Positions 21,184-34,727 of a stretch of 64,000 bases of DNA are shown in pieces. Source of the DNA: Bradysia coprophila (taxonomy: Eukaryota; Arthropoda; Insecta; Diptera; Sciaridae). The position numbers and the translations under genes are program-made. Where the stretch lies: positions 7,867,685 to 7,931,684 of the forward strand of contig NW_023503374.1 of the NCBI RefSeq assembly GCF_014529535.1, in the 5' to 3' direction. The notes under the pieces are model-generated. The model worked only from the letters and a program-made list of their open reading frames with translations, was not told the origin of the DNA and made no database searches. The stretch's first letter is position 1. Each line of letters opens with the position of its first letter.

Positions 21184-21699
21184 TACGTACAGTGCGATGC
21201 GCTGACCGTTTCTATATGATCGTTATCATACTCAAGTTTTGCATTTAACACATTCTAGTGCGTTTTCTAATGTAGTTATTAGTGGCCCGATTTCATTGCT
21301 ATTTTGTCCTACGTTCAAGGACGTTTCAAATGAAATCCACGTTAAAAAATTCATACAAATGAATGAACGAAAGATTTAACGAAACTTAAGTGAAGTTACG
21401 TCTGAAAGTACCGTAGCTTGAAGATGATCTATTATTTTTAATCAAGTTTTTAATCGATTATCAAGCCAGTGCTTCTCTCTTTGATTGTATCGTTCAGTAT
21501 ATGTGGCATTATACCAGTTTTCGATGTATTCTTGATTCTTCTAACATTAATATTAATAAACTCTATAATGACGTCGGTGATAAAGATAGGCAGCGACAAA
21601 ATAATAAGGCTTTATTTCCAATTACCAAAATTTCCCTTTGTTTACTTGACAGCTTGCACTCTCACGGCTCTCTCACGTAGTAATTTTTGTTGAGTTTTT
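21184..21699. other. Unannotated sequence
   Basis: AT-rich; nothing that I can support. Confidence 0.4.
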
Positions 21700-23349
21700 A
21701 CTTTTATTGCCTATCCACCCGGAATATTGTTGTTACACCTACATTTCCCACCCGCGGAAAGCGATCGTTACATGTGGGAACTTTTACATTACATCACAAG
21801 TGAAGGAATATTCATATGAAAATTCATTACATATCAGGAGATTTTCATTACATACCAGCAGAATTTCATTACTTCAGCAAAAATGTATCACATGAAATAT
21901 TCTTTAGCACTGAAATCGAAACAATGACTCGCGATGTTATTTTAGTTTTAATATCACAAACTTTGTCACTTGAATTAAATGCACACCAATCTAAACAAAT
22001 TCATTAAAAACTAACACAAAAATAAGTGACGGCCATTTTATTTTGTCTCTAGCCATAATTTCAATTTTTTCAACTTCGACGAACACCTATGGCCAAACAA
22101 TTTTAATTTTAGCATTTTTCACTTATTTTCAAAAACAATCAACACTTTTGTCTTTATTATCATGTATTCACTTCACTTCACAGCAAAATTTATTGTAACA
22201 CCACCAAAATCGACAAATATTACGCAAAATATGAATCTAGCACTTCACAAAAACAAAACAGTCGAAGTAGTTTGTCAACATGTCACCAAAACAGTAGTGT
22301 TGCCAGTGATGCTTTCGGGATTAATGTTATGAAGATGTGTGAGCCGATTTCATGAGCAGACTAGATTCGTTTATAAACGTTTCAATGCAACAACATATTT
22401 TTTTTGGTTTTTTGCTAAGGTAAACGATGGTGTAGCTGACCGTGCAGGTGTACCTGACCAGCTACATTATTTATCAGTTTTGGAAAATAATTACGAATGA
22501 AAATACGCAAATTAACTATCTAATTAATCTTTAGAGCCTAAAGATTAATTTTTTCATGAAAATAATGCGATTATTATGTTTACTTATTTGATAAAACCAT
22601 AAAATGAAACCAGTGCACCATCTCAGTACAAAGTTGCACAATTCTTAAGAAAATCGTAAGATCGGTGTGGTCTAATTTAAGGTTTTTATTGACAAAAGAA
22701 TTATTAATGGACAAAGTTTTGGTGTTTTTAGGTAGTAAATAGTTCGACAATTAATATTATTAACATAAATAGCGTCTAAAAGTTAATATTTGATTAATTA
22801 CATGGTGGTCAAAACATTGCATCAAAAAAAATGCCATGTTTGTGTAGTTGACCGCACCAAATTCCGAACATTTTTCTTCATGTGACAAATTCACCTTCCA
22901 TGTATGTGCATTGTTGTGTACAAAATGATGTGATTAAAATTCGTTGATATTTTGTGTTTTTATGCGTTTTTATAATAAAAATTAATTAATTGTCAATAGT
23001 TCTGATATTCTACGGAATGGGAACAGATCAAATTAAATTCTGACGAAGGAAAAACTTAGCTTCATCCAAATCATCTTGAGATACTGATGACCAAAGTTGA
23101 AAAATTGCTTAGCCGGTCAGCTACTACCTCACTTACCTTATCGGTATTTTTTATGTTTAGTATTAGTCTGGCAGTGAATGAAATAGCGCGACATAAATGT
23201 TGTGAAATTATACATTAATTTAGAATATTCAAGAGTCTGCCAGTTGTCTACTGGAACAGTGTTCCAGGAACACTTTTGGTTTTGCACTCTCAGGTCCTTG
23301 GGTGGGAAAATGTACTCGTAACAACAATATTCCGGGTGGATAGTCAATA
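21700..23349. mobile_element. Candidate element bounded by long-distance inverted repeats
   Basis: TTTTATTG-CTATCCACCC followed by GGAATATTGTTGTTAC at the left end recurs in reverse complement ending near 23349, with further similarity through ACATTT-CCCACCC. The arms are about 45-50 bases. The interior of about 1.6 kb holds repeated AATTCATTAC phrases (21818-21880), GTAGCTGACC/GGTCAGCTAC stems (22433-22470 and related phrases at 22843 and 23113) and no transposase. No target duplication found. Confidence 0.5.
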
Positions 23350-23357
23350 AAACAGCA

Positions 23358-23628
23358 TACATTGGATGCTGCTTGGTAGTACATTACACTCGGAATCAAT
23401 TTTGTGAACTCGCGAAATCACTCGTGTGGTTTTAAGCAACTCGCTTTGGAAACGATTATTTTGACTCGTGTAGTTGCATACCTCGCCTTCGGCTCGGATA
23501 TGCAAACTCTACACTTGTCAAAATAACCGTGTCCAAAGCTTGTTGCTTATAACCACACTTGTGAGTTCGGCTCGTATCACAAAATTAATCCCTCATGTAA
23601 TGAACTACCTCCGCAGCATCCAATGTAA
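23358..23628. repeat. Long palindrome with CCTTCGG tip
   Basis: TACATTGGATGCTGC at 23358 pairs with its reverse complement ending at 23628. Inside, AATCAATTTTGTGA, GTGTGGTTTTAAGCAAC and TATTTTGACTCGTGTAG pair in turn, and the centre is CTCGCCTTCGGCTCG. It directly follows the inverted-repeat element ending at 23349. Confidence 0.75.
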
Positions 23629-25758
23629 TCTACTATATTACTCTAACTGTCTATCTGAGCAATTCCAATAGATATTCTATTTCTAACTCAATTAACTACT
23701 ACTAAACAGTACTGCTGATGTATTCGCTAGGAATGTTGATGATCTCAGATTTCCATACGTAACCTATTATGTCATGTTAGTGGCACATTGAAGGTGTAGT
23801 TATATTTATTCGAAGTACAAACATCGATCGAACCCATTTTCGAATGCTTATTCAGATCACCTATTCGTGTTGAAAAATGATCACAAATGCTAGCCATTTG
23901 ATGGTATATTAAAGTTACATGCATCTCAAGCATCTCACTTAACGTTTTATTATTTGAAAAAGACCATAAAATTGTTATAAAGATGCGACTAAATATTGCA
24001 CAAAACAATTTAAGCTCATTAACTTGAAAACGTTACGTTAAGTAATGAACTCCATCCCATTACCACCGTAACCCAATGACCATCATCAAATCAACAAAAA
24101 TTTTACATCTTTAAATTACCAATTTTCGGTTACATGATCTGCTTTTCTTTCGTAATTTTTCTCCTCCAACACGTAAGTATATCTCATAGTTAATGTAAAA
24201 GGTCAAAAAATGACAGTAAAAGCTATGAATATACCGCAGAAGAGGAGAATTAAAAAAAAACCATTTACTATACTTTTTTAAATGAATCAATTACGATGAT
24301 TTGAAAATTATCAGCATTGTTGTGCGTTGCTATAAATATATCTCTTGAAATCTATACAATATCTTTTTAGCGGATAAAATAAAAAAAAAAGTTTTTCAAA
24401 AAGAAGTTCCATAACTTTAAAAGCAAATTGTACTTTGGTGTGTACGCGCAGGTTAATAATAATAAGAAGAAAAAAATTATTATTATCGCGTGTGTGTATT
24501 ACAAGTAACAAGTTACAAGATAAATTATTGTTTAAAATGTTGCATTATGTCAACATTCGGCTTAATTTTTGCTAGTAATACACCGTCTGTACCGCTGTAC
24601 ATACAAGAGTATTAAATTGATAGACCTATACAACATTTCGACACAGTTTTTCTTCATTATTTATAAAGATTTCGGTTGTTACTATTACAATCTTAATGAA
24701 GAACACGATAACTTTTCGGTGTGATTACATTGCAAAATCTCGAGAGAGAGAGAAGAAAAAAAAATTGTCTAAATAATAAACAGATTGTTTTGGGACTTAT
24801 GCAACACCCACTAAAATTTGAAGAAAAAAAAAACACGGCTAATGGAATGCTAATGCTGGTCGATGCTGGTATATATTAGAAATGATGATGGACTGAACTG
24901 ATTACAAATAAAATTTATTTTGAGTTATGTGATGATGAGAGAAGTCTATTTTTGGTCAAAGTACTATATCGTATTTCTCTAATTTATTTTTTTATTAATG
25001 AAAGTTCACCATACACACAGAAATCATTATTTTTTTTCTACCTCTTCTATTAATTCTTGAGCAAATAAATGTTGTTGCTTTTTGCACCAAGGTCTCAGTA
25101 TTGAAATTTGCAATATAGTCTCCATTTATACACAACTTCCTTCATGTCATTTTAAACAAATGTAGTAACAATTATTGATTACCTCTATTGACATATCTGA
25201 CAAATTTTATAAATTGTATTATAATTCAAATGTGATCTTCCAATTTGTCAATTGATTTCACCTTAAATGTTGAGTTGTGAATACGATCAACCAATAATCT
25301 TGTTTCGATTACATGAACGATTATATTGGTGGAAGGATGTATTATGAGTATATTGGATGATTCTATATTCTGTATGCGATTGTCATGGTACAATTTCCTT
25401 TTACGGTGTGTAGCTTCTCTGTAATGACACGCTTAAAACAAGATTGTAATCTTATTTCTGAGCCTTGAAAGTCAGAATTTGGATTTGTAAGTTGACAATT
25501 TTAAGCTACCTCTTATTACATTTCGTTTGGATAAGTGACTTATGATTTCCAATCAATAAGTTAGAATTCATTAATGAAACATTTTGTCCTTCAACGTATC
25601 TAAGTCGAAAGACATGCAAAATTGAAAAACTTACAAAAATTTGTTGTTCTATCATGAACAACTCACACAAACTACTGTGAATGGAAAGTTAAAGCCTCTG
25701 AGAAACAGTAAATGAATCGAGATGTAATTGCAAAATGTAAGTAAGACCAAACCCAACA
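23629..25758. other. Unannotated AT-rich sequence
   Basis: Scattered short frames, poly-A/T runs and a GA-rich run near 24740. No supported gene. Confidence 0.5.
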
Positions 25759-25765
25759 TAGTTCT

Positions 25766-26672
25766 TAGGGGTGTGCGATGGGTAAGGGACCGAGACTGGC
25801 GTAGTCCACAAAAAATTGTTTTCATCCCTAGATGTCAAATATCGATTTTCAATTTTTTTTAAAATTGATTTACAACTTGCGTAAAATCAAAGAAGCTAAA
25901 TTTGCGAGTTTTCGGTTGCCCACATATTTTGACCTCTACCAAAAACTTACTTTGAGATTTTTGTTAGCTGCATTAGTCTTATTCGACTAATTGGGGTCCA
26001 ATTTAACTGGAAAAAATAAAAACCGAAAGACGTTTGTCGAAAAAGTATGTTTCGTGAGTCGTCAAAGTTTTTGAAAAAGTGTATAAAATCTTCGATTTTA
26101 AATTGTTTGATCGAAAAGTGACCACAGATATTAAATTAAATTAAATGAATCAAAAATAATGTTTTTCGTGTCAAAGATTCGATTTTCTCAGTTGAGGCAT
26201 TTCCCCCCAATTTTAGGCCAAACAAACACTTACGACACAAACGATTCTCAGATTATTTTCAAAAACTTTTCTGTTCCGGGTAGCCTACAACATTTCCAAT
26301 AGTTTAAGCTCACTTGAGCGAAAATTGAATCATTTTCCCGATGAATTTACGAATTTTTTAAATTCAAGATCCACTCAATTTTTCATAGTCGGCGAATTTC
26401 GACAAATTTCTTTCAGTTTTTATTTTTTCCAGTTAAATTGGACCCCAATTAGTCGAATAAGACTAATGCAGCTAACAAAAATCTCAAAGTAAGTTTTGGT
26501 AGAGGTCAAAATATGTGGACAGCCGAAAACTCGAAAATTTAGCTTCTTTGATTTTACGCAAGTTGTAAATCAATTTTTAAAAAAATTGAAAATCGATATT
26601 TGACATCTAGGGATGAAAACAATTTTTTGTGTACTACGCCAGTCTCGGTCCCTTACCCATCGCACACCCCTA
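25766..26672. mobile_element. hAT-like foldback element with very long terminal repeats
   Basis: The ends TAGGGGTGTGCGATGGGT (both sides) begin terminal inverted repeats of about 265 bases that are nearly identical along their whole length (25766-26030 against 26411-26672). They enclose about 380 bases of unique AT-rich sequence without a frame. TAGTTCT flanks both ends (25759-25765, 26673-26679), 7 of an expected 8 bases. The TAGGG-type end points to the hAT superfamily. Confidence 0.75.
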
Positions 26673-26679
26673 TAGTTCT

Positions 26680-28549
26680 ATTTTTGCGTCGCTGTCGGTA
26701 AAAACTGACATGTGGGGTGAGCGCACCAATCTCTTGATATGTACCAGTAGTCGGACACCTATTGTTCTTTCATTGATCAGAAATAACAATATGTGTCCCA
26801 CAATCGTGATTCGGTGAAATTGGAAACGGTTACTTAGAGACGACATAAAAAATGTTTAAACAAATGAAGTAGCAGATTATGTTTCCGAACACTTCAGTGA
26901 TTTTGTGGACATAAGTAATAACAGAATTAGAGATGAACTCATCGAAATTTTTCGAAACACAATCTGAACCCAACCCGAATTATCTGTTTTTTAAACCCAC
27001 AAAATTAGTATTCCTATGAGTAACTGGACCTCAATAAACACAGGAAAACGGTTCCAGGATATCTTCTGCTACTTGTTTTTAATAGTTCAAAGTTCAATCT
27101 TTTTCCGAATTTTGTATGGTTTTTCAGTACAGTAATTCAAAAGGGTACCCAAGAAAGGAGTATTGCTAGCAGTGAATGGATTTCAGGGGACTCAGAAAAA
27201 CCGTTCCAGTATATCTAAACTGATCCTTCGAAAAAACCTTTTTTCCACTTGAGGACCACCGTGTATAATGATCTTCCTATGGGAAAAACATGTGTGATTG
27301 TCATATGTGTCTAGGCAATTTTTAAATAATCAATTTTAAAAAGAATATTTTTTCCCAAATCACAAAGCCAACATGTTCTGATTAAATTGTAGCTGTAAAT
27401 CTCATTCAAAGATTTATTACTTCGCAAAGTAATTAATATCGGAACACAGTACGATACGGTTGCATTCAAAATATTTTTTTTTCCTTCAAATTGCCCGTCG
27501 GATATATCTTACGTTGAATATAGGTGCACCATGCAAAAAATTGTATAATTTTTGCCAAACTCAACTTATACGCACCCTTTGAAGTTTTGATCAACGGTAA
27601 AAAAGCAACGTTTATCGCAAATCCTCTCTCCTGGTGTTCTTTCTTATAAAATGCTGAATGTAGGCAGATATTTGATTTTCGGTGTTCAAATGAATTTTTT
27701 CTTAATTTTATCTTTGATACTGTTATATGAATGAAGCGACGATCATTCCAGTCCATAATACGACCATAGAGGATATATTGTGTGAACACATAAAGCGTTT
27801 AACAATTTAAAAAATAATGATTCGAATATGTATGCAAAAAGCACACAATCACGAAATATTGCCCAAAGGATAATAATTTTGATAATTTTAAATAATGTGA
27901 GATCATGTAGCGAATATTTAAATTTATATTTCTTCGTTTTCAATTTAGCGTAAAACAGACAGATCAGAACATGCCTAACATTAATTTAGGGATTTAATAT
28001 GCGCGCAAGCATTGTGTATGAGTAATTTTTATGTTGATTTTTGATGGTGCTCAATGTAATCTTGAATAATATATCTGTAAACACGTATGGATTATTGGCC
28101 GATAACAGAACTTCTTTTTTTCCTTTAAATTTACAATTCGAACATTGTGTAACGTATATGTCGAGCCTAATTATTTAATTTCAATTTGCTCAGCAGGAAG
28201 AATTTTAAAGTTTGTTGACCCCCACTCACGAGTTTCAGTTTTGATAGTAAATAACGAATAAATCGAAGATGTGATTCATTGATGGAAGTAGAGATTGGGA
28301 GCCAACACGGAATACAGGTATTTTATCAATGATAACGGATAACGGTTATTATAGCGCCACTGGCAAGTAAAAAATGTCCGTTGCAGAAGAGACATTTTTT
28401 ATGTTCCTTATTGTGGTGCCTCGTATACGTTAAAAATTAGATCAAAAGATAATACGCAATCCAATCAAACAACTCCACTTGCCTTACAGTAGAGAGTTAA
28501 AACCAATCAGCTATTTGCAATACAACTAACGATGTACATAAGCTAGTAC
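26680..28549. other. Unannotated sequence with a partial DR copy
   Basis: AAATGAAGTAGCAGATTATG at about 26860 (minus orientation) is a DR fragment. Otherwise no supported feature; minus-strand frames at 27466-27943 carry no recognisable domain. Confidence 0.4.
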
Positions 28550-28690
28550 TGTGTCATCTGTTATTGACAGTGAATACAGAAGTAACTAATGAATTGAAAA
28601 TATGGTCTGATCAAGAAAAAAATATGTTAAAACGAATGAAGTAAAAAATTTTGTCAATCGCAAGAAGTAACAGATTCCATAACAGATGAC
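28550..28690 (-). repeat. Dispersed repeat DR, copy 4
   Basis: Minus orientation: CATCTGTTATTGACAGTGAA, ATGGTCTGATC, ATGTTAAAACGAATGAAGTA, AAATTTTGTCAATC and GAAGTAACAGATTC in the expected order. Confidence 0.65.
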
Positions 28691-30309
28691 TTGGCTTGCC
28701 ATTTGTTGTTCATCTTCCGTTAGTTTCGTTTGCCGAGAAAGGATTCAGTTCCTCGCTCGATATAGGGTGGTTTAAAGCACGGCTTTAGTACTGTGGCTCA
28801 AAACACTACCTCAACTACATTCTAACATTTTCCTCTGACATGGTTACTCTTTAATTAATTTGTCTCTTCTATTCACTTGGAATGAACTGTTGTGCAACAA
28901 ATAATTTAAAAACATGCAGTAAGTCATATAACGGAGTAAAAACAGCAAAATAAAATATGTTCGGGTTCAGTCAAACAAGGCTACCCTCTATTAACTGTTT
29001 ACCGTAAGCAATTCTCCAATATTTTCTGAGCTTCACCAGCTCAAATGACTTCATACAAATGTTTGTTTAACAAATTGTTATCAACGAGTCCCAAAATGGC
29101 TAACGTAAACGACGAACCTTTTCGCATCGGCTGTGCACGAAACCATTAAAAAAAATCATTTTTCATTCATAGTTCTGACGTGTTAAAATTTGTATAAATA
29201 TTGACTCACTGACTCTCATACCCACAACACCCGAACGTTCTAATTAATTTTCTACAAAACGTTTCACACTTAACACACTCCTTCTTTACAGAGAATCATC
29301 GCCGTGAGAAGGCAACAACACTCAATCGACAAATCGAATTTCAATAATGATCTGATGATCATTATTGTTATATAACAATGTTGATATTGTTCGGTCGACA
29401 TATTGTCTAGCGAAAAATCTTTTTTTTTTTTGAAATTCGAACTTTGATTTGAATAGAACGAACAAAAATATTTTGTAAAGAGAGAGAAAAAAAGTTATGA
29501 AAAACTAAAATGAAAAACGGCACGTGTTATTGAATGTTATTGCCCATCACTCTAATAATTTATTCGGTTCCTCTTAATTAAAAACAATTAAAGACATCCA
29601 AAAATTATAGAAATTTACATAAAGATAGGTACACTAGACAAATTTTGAAACAAGAATATGTTATATGTCCCCAATTAGCTTCGATTCTTGTATAATTCTC
29701 CATCCATATCTTGTCTAAGCGGTAAGATATAAGGTGATTTGGTCAGTTTTTATAAGTGCTAATAAATGCAAACGGAAAGTCACCTTGATTTGAGGGCATA
29801 GACATAGGACATTTCTGATGTGATGGCATACATATGCGGCCGTTACGTGTGTTGCTGACGAAGAATAAACAAACATTTTGTAGCAGTTTGCTAAAATAAT
29901 ATTTTTCCTTTAAGTATAAAGAAAGAACCACGTAGTAATTGTATTAACAATTACGAGTTCCTGCTGGTTTTCATCGTACATTACAGCTTACCGTGCAAAA
30001 CCTCAAAACGTGTAGAAGAAGCTAATTTGTGAGTATATAGCAATAGAGCCGAGAGTTAATGTTATTGTCAATATCATGCGCTCTAACTTAAACGTTCAGC
30101 TTGGCTTCTCAATTCGTTTGCGTTTTCTCCTCAGTGCGACCTGTATAGCTATGGTTGTAATTAATCAAAAATAGACTCAAACACACGTCCAATTCTGCAT
30201 TTTTTGAGTCGATTCATTATAAGCCGCTGTGTTTCACGCCATCGAGAAGGTAAGACTAACAGACACAAAAACGGTACACGAACTCTTAGAAATTGTTTTT
30301 CATCTGATA
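28691..30309. other. Unannotated sequence
   Basis: Contains a small palindrome AATAATGATCTGATGATCATTATT split around 29343-29366 and no supported gene. Confidence 0.4.
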
Positions 30310-30400
30310 ATGCCAACACCGACCAAAGTAAGCAATGAGGTCTGGCAGATGTTCTCTTACATAGCAAAATGTTAAGATGAATGAAGTAGAAGATTTTGTA
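30310..30400 (-). repeat. Dispersed repeat DR, copy 5
   Basis: Minus orientation: CATCTGATAATG, GAGGTCTGGCAGATG, TAGCAAAATGTTAAGATGAA and GAAGTAGAAGATTTTGTATT. Confidence 0.5.
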
Positions 30401-33139
30401 TTGATTATCGATATTTTTTGAGTAATTTTCGATATAAAAAATTATCGATTATGGATAAGTGTCGCCGTTGCCCTGTCTTTTATAATGAACACAAAAATTT
30501 CTCGAGAGAATTGGGTAAATACCGGGTGAATGACAAACCACTGTCGAGCAAATAATTAAAAATACCATTCGAAGTCTGTCTAATTTTCAAAAAAAAAACG
30601 GGCATCAGATAGTTTAATTTAATTGTGCAAGTAAAGTATGAAATTAAAGCAATGGGTTGATGTAACAAAGTGTCCGTAAGAAAATAATATTTTCCTGTAT
30701 TTTCCATCATCGAAAAAAGACACAAATAGTTATCAGAATTTGTACGCTTGATCGTCGACAATTCATTCATACGATCGAGCGGTGTACGAAAATAACGCTA
30801 AAAATTCAATAATATCTCAAACAAAATATTATATTCAAATTTGATTACAAATATATAATTAAACAGGTTTTCGTTAATAATTTATCTGTTTGCGGTTAAA
30901 ATATTATCTTCAGCAAAAATCAAATAAACATCTTCCCATAGATCTTCACGAACGCAAAATCATTGATGAATTTCGTAGACCTGATGTGTATGGTAAGCTC
31001 TAGGCATACGGCATATAATACATGATCGCTTCTATTCGACATTATTTTATATATTATAAATAAGATTTTTGCCATTCATATGATCAGAATATTCTTGTGT
31101 TCGTATAAAAATTGAATGAATATTTCAAATTTGTCTCATCTTCGTCGAGCATTTTAATATTTTAGATTTTTTTCTTCTTCTTTTATTTTTATATTATTGA
31201 CATTTTGCATTTGCGTTGCTAAATAAATACGACAAAAAAAAACATTTCTAAAAGTTAGGAAAATTTTTACGGATAGTCGAAATATTATCTTTTATGTAAA
31301 AAAAACTTGTATCGGTGAGAACAAACCTTCTTTTTTTATGTTGGAGTTTTATTATTTTAAAATTTTTTTTTTCATTCGTAAATTTTATTATAAGTTATTC
31401 AAGATAATTTTAAGCAAATTATTGTGATAGCTGTATTTTTGTCAATTTTATTTTCTTCTTAGTTTTTTATTAACCTTGACCTCTGCCTTACCTACCCAAT
31501 TTGAATATTGGCGAAGAAACATGAGACCCGCGATGGGTACACGTACACACACATATTATATTGACAAAACGATATTGATACACTGAATGGTTTGTTGTTT
31601 TAAAATGAGTTTGTCATTTTGTTTTATTTAATTTTCTATTTATTACGTTACTTGAATTCAAATATATAAAAAGAACTCGATAAAACCGAACACAATCGAT
31701 AACGGATCGAACGATTGCTTATTTTCAAAAAAACACATATCTGCAGTTATGGGAGTTACGGTTATGAGTGTTATCGGTTTCTAACAGTCTCACAGCTGCC
31801 AAAATCATCGTACATTTATCAAACATTCGATCTGATAAGTACAAACAAAAAGCTCATCGAAAACGTCTCATAGAGTTATCTAATAGTGTAAATATTTCTA
31901 ACTGCCAAAAATACCTTGGCTACACGAGAATCACAATTCCAAACTGAATACAATCAGGAAGCCTCTTTCTCAATATTAGAAATTAGCATAGTTCCAGAAG
32001 TCTAGATCTCCGAGTGTTATATTACAGTCATCGTAAATAGCTTGAGATCAATGTGCAAATTTACGAGAGTGTCCTTAACTTACAAGGGCTAAATCTTAAA
32101 GAGTAATCTCAGAGAGAATTAATCCGTACGCTACTATATTTTCAAAAGTTTGACATAATTGACTTATACTTTAGATAATTTATTTAAATCTAGTACTTCG
32201 TGTTATAAATATTCGTTAGTCTTGTAGTAATTCGAACAAGTGAAAAGGCTTACTTCGATATGCATTTCTACTGTTGCCTTTGTTAAATCAAAAAATATAT
32301 GATAAAACTAACTCTACCTTGAAGCGATTATATTGTGGATTGGTCGACTGCATTTCCAGTTTACGTTGACTTGATTATATAATTTGAAGTGTGATGCAAC
32401 TACTTTTTTTTCTCTTTTTTACAACTTCTTCTAATCCCACCCATGTTATATCTACCGCGACATATTTATATCTATATACTTTACATCAGCCTTTATTTAT
32501 TGTCGTATCGATTAAAAAAGTCTAACGAAATGCTAAATTACCTTTTGTCAACTTTTAATACTCTATCGTCCAGAGTATTTCTATATTAGCAGTTCAGCTA
32601 TCATCTATTGATATTATTTTTATTGCAAATTTGACCCGCGAAGTGATAAATTTAAGGTAATTAAAGGAAAAAAAAATATTTCTGAAAAGAATTTTTGGAT
32701 TTATTATTGATCTGGCATTCTTCGTAAATATTCTTTTTTTAATTATGTAACATCCAGATTAAAAAATTTATTGGTTTCTTTATGCAGAAATATTTTGTGT
32801 AAAACTATTCTCTCTTATCCGGGTCGTACTGTCCCCCACAGGTCTGGTTTGTTAAAAAAAAAATTCCAATGAATATTTAATATAGACTTGGTGTGTGGTG
32901 TCCCGCAAGTTTGGTTGATCAAATAGGTACTTGATAAATGAATAAGAATTTAAAACTTGATCAATTTGTTGGTACGCGACATTCTGTCTCGTTAACTTTC
33001 CACGTTTTACAGTAGCAATATTATTCGGATCCTGCGAAATAGGGTTTCACCTATCAAGTGGAAGCTATCGTCACCGCAATCAACAGTTACCTGTTTAAAT
33101 CACCTCGACCGATTCAGTTGATTGAACGGTCTTTGTTGA
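30401..33139. other. Unannotated, very AT-rich sequence
   Basis: Long A and T runs, TTTTTTATTAT-type stretches and no frame of interest. Near 32820-32940 the phrase GGTGT/TGTCCCRCA-GTYTGGTT occurs twice. It looks intronic or intergenic. Confidence 0.5.
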
Positions 33140-33330
33140 GTGCTCGGTCAGTTTCTACGTTTTATTCGTTTTGCACCTTTCTTGCTATTCCTTTCAGTCA
33201 CTGTTTCCAGCGAAGCATGGTTAAAATTTGTAGCCTTTATTATCACTACTGGGTGTTGGCCTCCCAACGAGGAGTATTTAGCCATGAAAGCATGGTTGCA
33301 CATGATTATTTGGCTCTGGCGGCGAGTGCT
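33140..33330 (+). pseudogene. Weak candidate for an odorant-receptor N-terminal exon remnant
   Basis: The frame, open only from a GTG at 33140, reads FLRFIRFAPFLLFLSVTVSS then EAWLKFVAFIITTGCWPPNE and KAWLHMIIWLW before a stop. The order hydrophobic helix, G-x-WPP, charged residue, hydrophobic helix resembles the N-terminus of insect odorant receptors. There is no good ATG, no downstream receptor exon and two other open frames overlap. It could equally be chance. TTGCTATTCCTTTCAG near 33200 could be an acceptor. Confidence 0.2.
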
Positions 33331-34512
33331 GTGATTGATCAATTCCACGATAGGATTGGTGCGAAATGGAAAGACAGTCCTCAGGCGATCGACATTTGCT
33401 TCTCTTACAGGTGTTAAACCTACTGTTAAAAATGCTCTGTGCATTATTTTGGGAAAATCTAAGCTAACATTGTACTGTCAAAGTGTTCTAGAAGAGCTTA
33501 GATTTTCTTAGCAAAATTTCAGTGTGTGATATTGATAGATAGATGACGGACGTAGTCTTAAAATGTCTTCTATCATCAATTGATCTTTGTGGGCGAATTA
33601 GTTCAAAGCTAATCATTTTAAAGCCTCTAAAAATCTTCTCGTGTAATAAACAAGTAAGGCCACTAACGTGGCACACCCGTTACTCCTTTTATTATAATGA
33701 AAATACTAATTGAAATAAAAAAACAATTTTATTGATGGTTCTTATCAAAAAAAAAATTTAGTTTGAGCATTAAGAGTTATAAATCTTTCGAGTATCGTTT
33801 GTTGGTATTTACTTGGTTTAAGCGAAATAGACTCAAATTTAAAATTTCTTAAAATCTAAACAATTTAAAGATTTAACACTTGACAATGGTACATATGCGG
33901 TTGCAATTTCAAATTTAGATACGAAAGGTGGTAAAACTAAATCAATTATTGCTTTTTCTATCAACGGAAATTGTGTTCGCTTTACGTTGAAACTAAATGA
34001 TTTATAAAATGAATTTTTAAACCAATCTGGAAAAATTGTATCACATATTGCAAATTTGCAGAAAATAAGAAAAATCGGCTTGAAAAAATATTTGAAACTA
34101 AAAGGTTATAGAGAAATTTATGAGGGGTAATTGTTAACCAATTTTGAATATTTATTTGTTTAACGAGTTATGAGAAATTAAAAATTCCATTTTTTGGGTT
34201 ATTATTTGTAGTGTGATTATTTTTAGTGAGATTTTGACTGTAAATAATTGTTAATCTTGCCACTTGTGAAAATTTCCTAAAATTTTTCTGCTAAGATTTT
34301 TGTTGATAAGACTTTCGCGTACTTTCCTCATCAGCTGCCATTTGTGACGCATACCTTTTTGCGTGTCGAATCTGTAAGCGCCACCTACACCGATATCAGT
34401 TCTTTTGTAAGTGGATAACCAGACTTGCGTCACACCTCCACTGTATTGGTCGAGGATAATAGACAATCATATTGTGCAGTTTTAACGAAAATATTCTTCT
34501 TACAAAACTGTA
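33331..34512. other. Unannotated AT-rich sequence
   Basis: No supported feature. A 98-codon minus frame at 33148-33444 is the antisense shadow of the segment before it. Confidence 0.4.
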
Positions 34513-34514
34513 TA

Positions 34515-34665
34515 CACTCGCGGAATTTTGAAAACCGACACATTTTCTGTTTTTGTGTTTTACTTGAGTTTCTGATTTCTCCATATAAAAATACATGCAA
34601 AATTCACAAAAAAACCAGTAAACCACGAAACAGAAAATGTGTCGGTTTTCAAAATTCCGCGAGTG
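34515..34665. mobile_element. TA-flanked MITE, complete copy
   Basis: Ends CACTCGCGGAATTTTGAAAA on both sides (inverted), about 36 bases of perfect terminal repeat, bounded by TA at 34513-34514 and 34666-34667. Length 151 bases. A second, damaged copy is at 37566-37667. Confidence 0.85.
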
Positions 34666-34727
34666 TAACTTTCTCTTTTATCTGAATCTTCCAGCTTTCA
34701 TTTGACGAAAATCGAAAATTTGACGCG

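Noticed and set aside
33058..33444. Overlapping plus and minus frames of 119 and 98 codons
   Set aside because: Antisense and alternative-frame overlap in one GC-richer stretch; only the weak receptor-like frame is kept, at low confidence.
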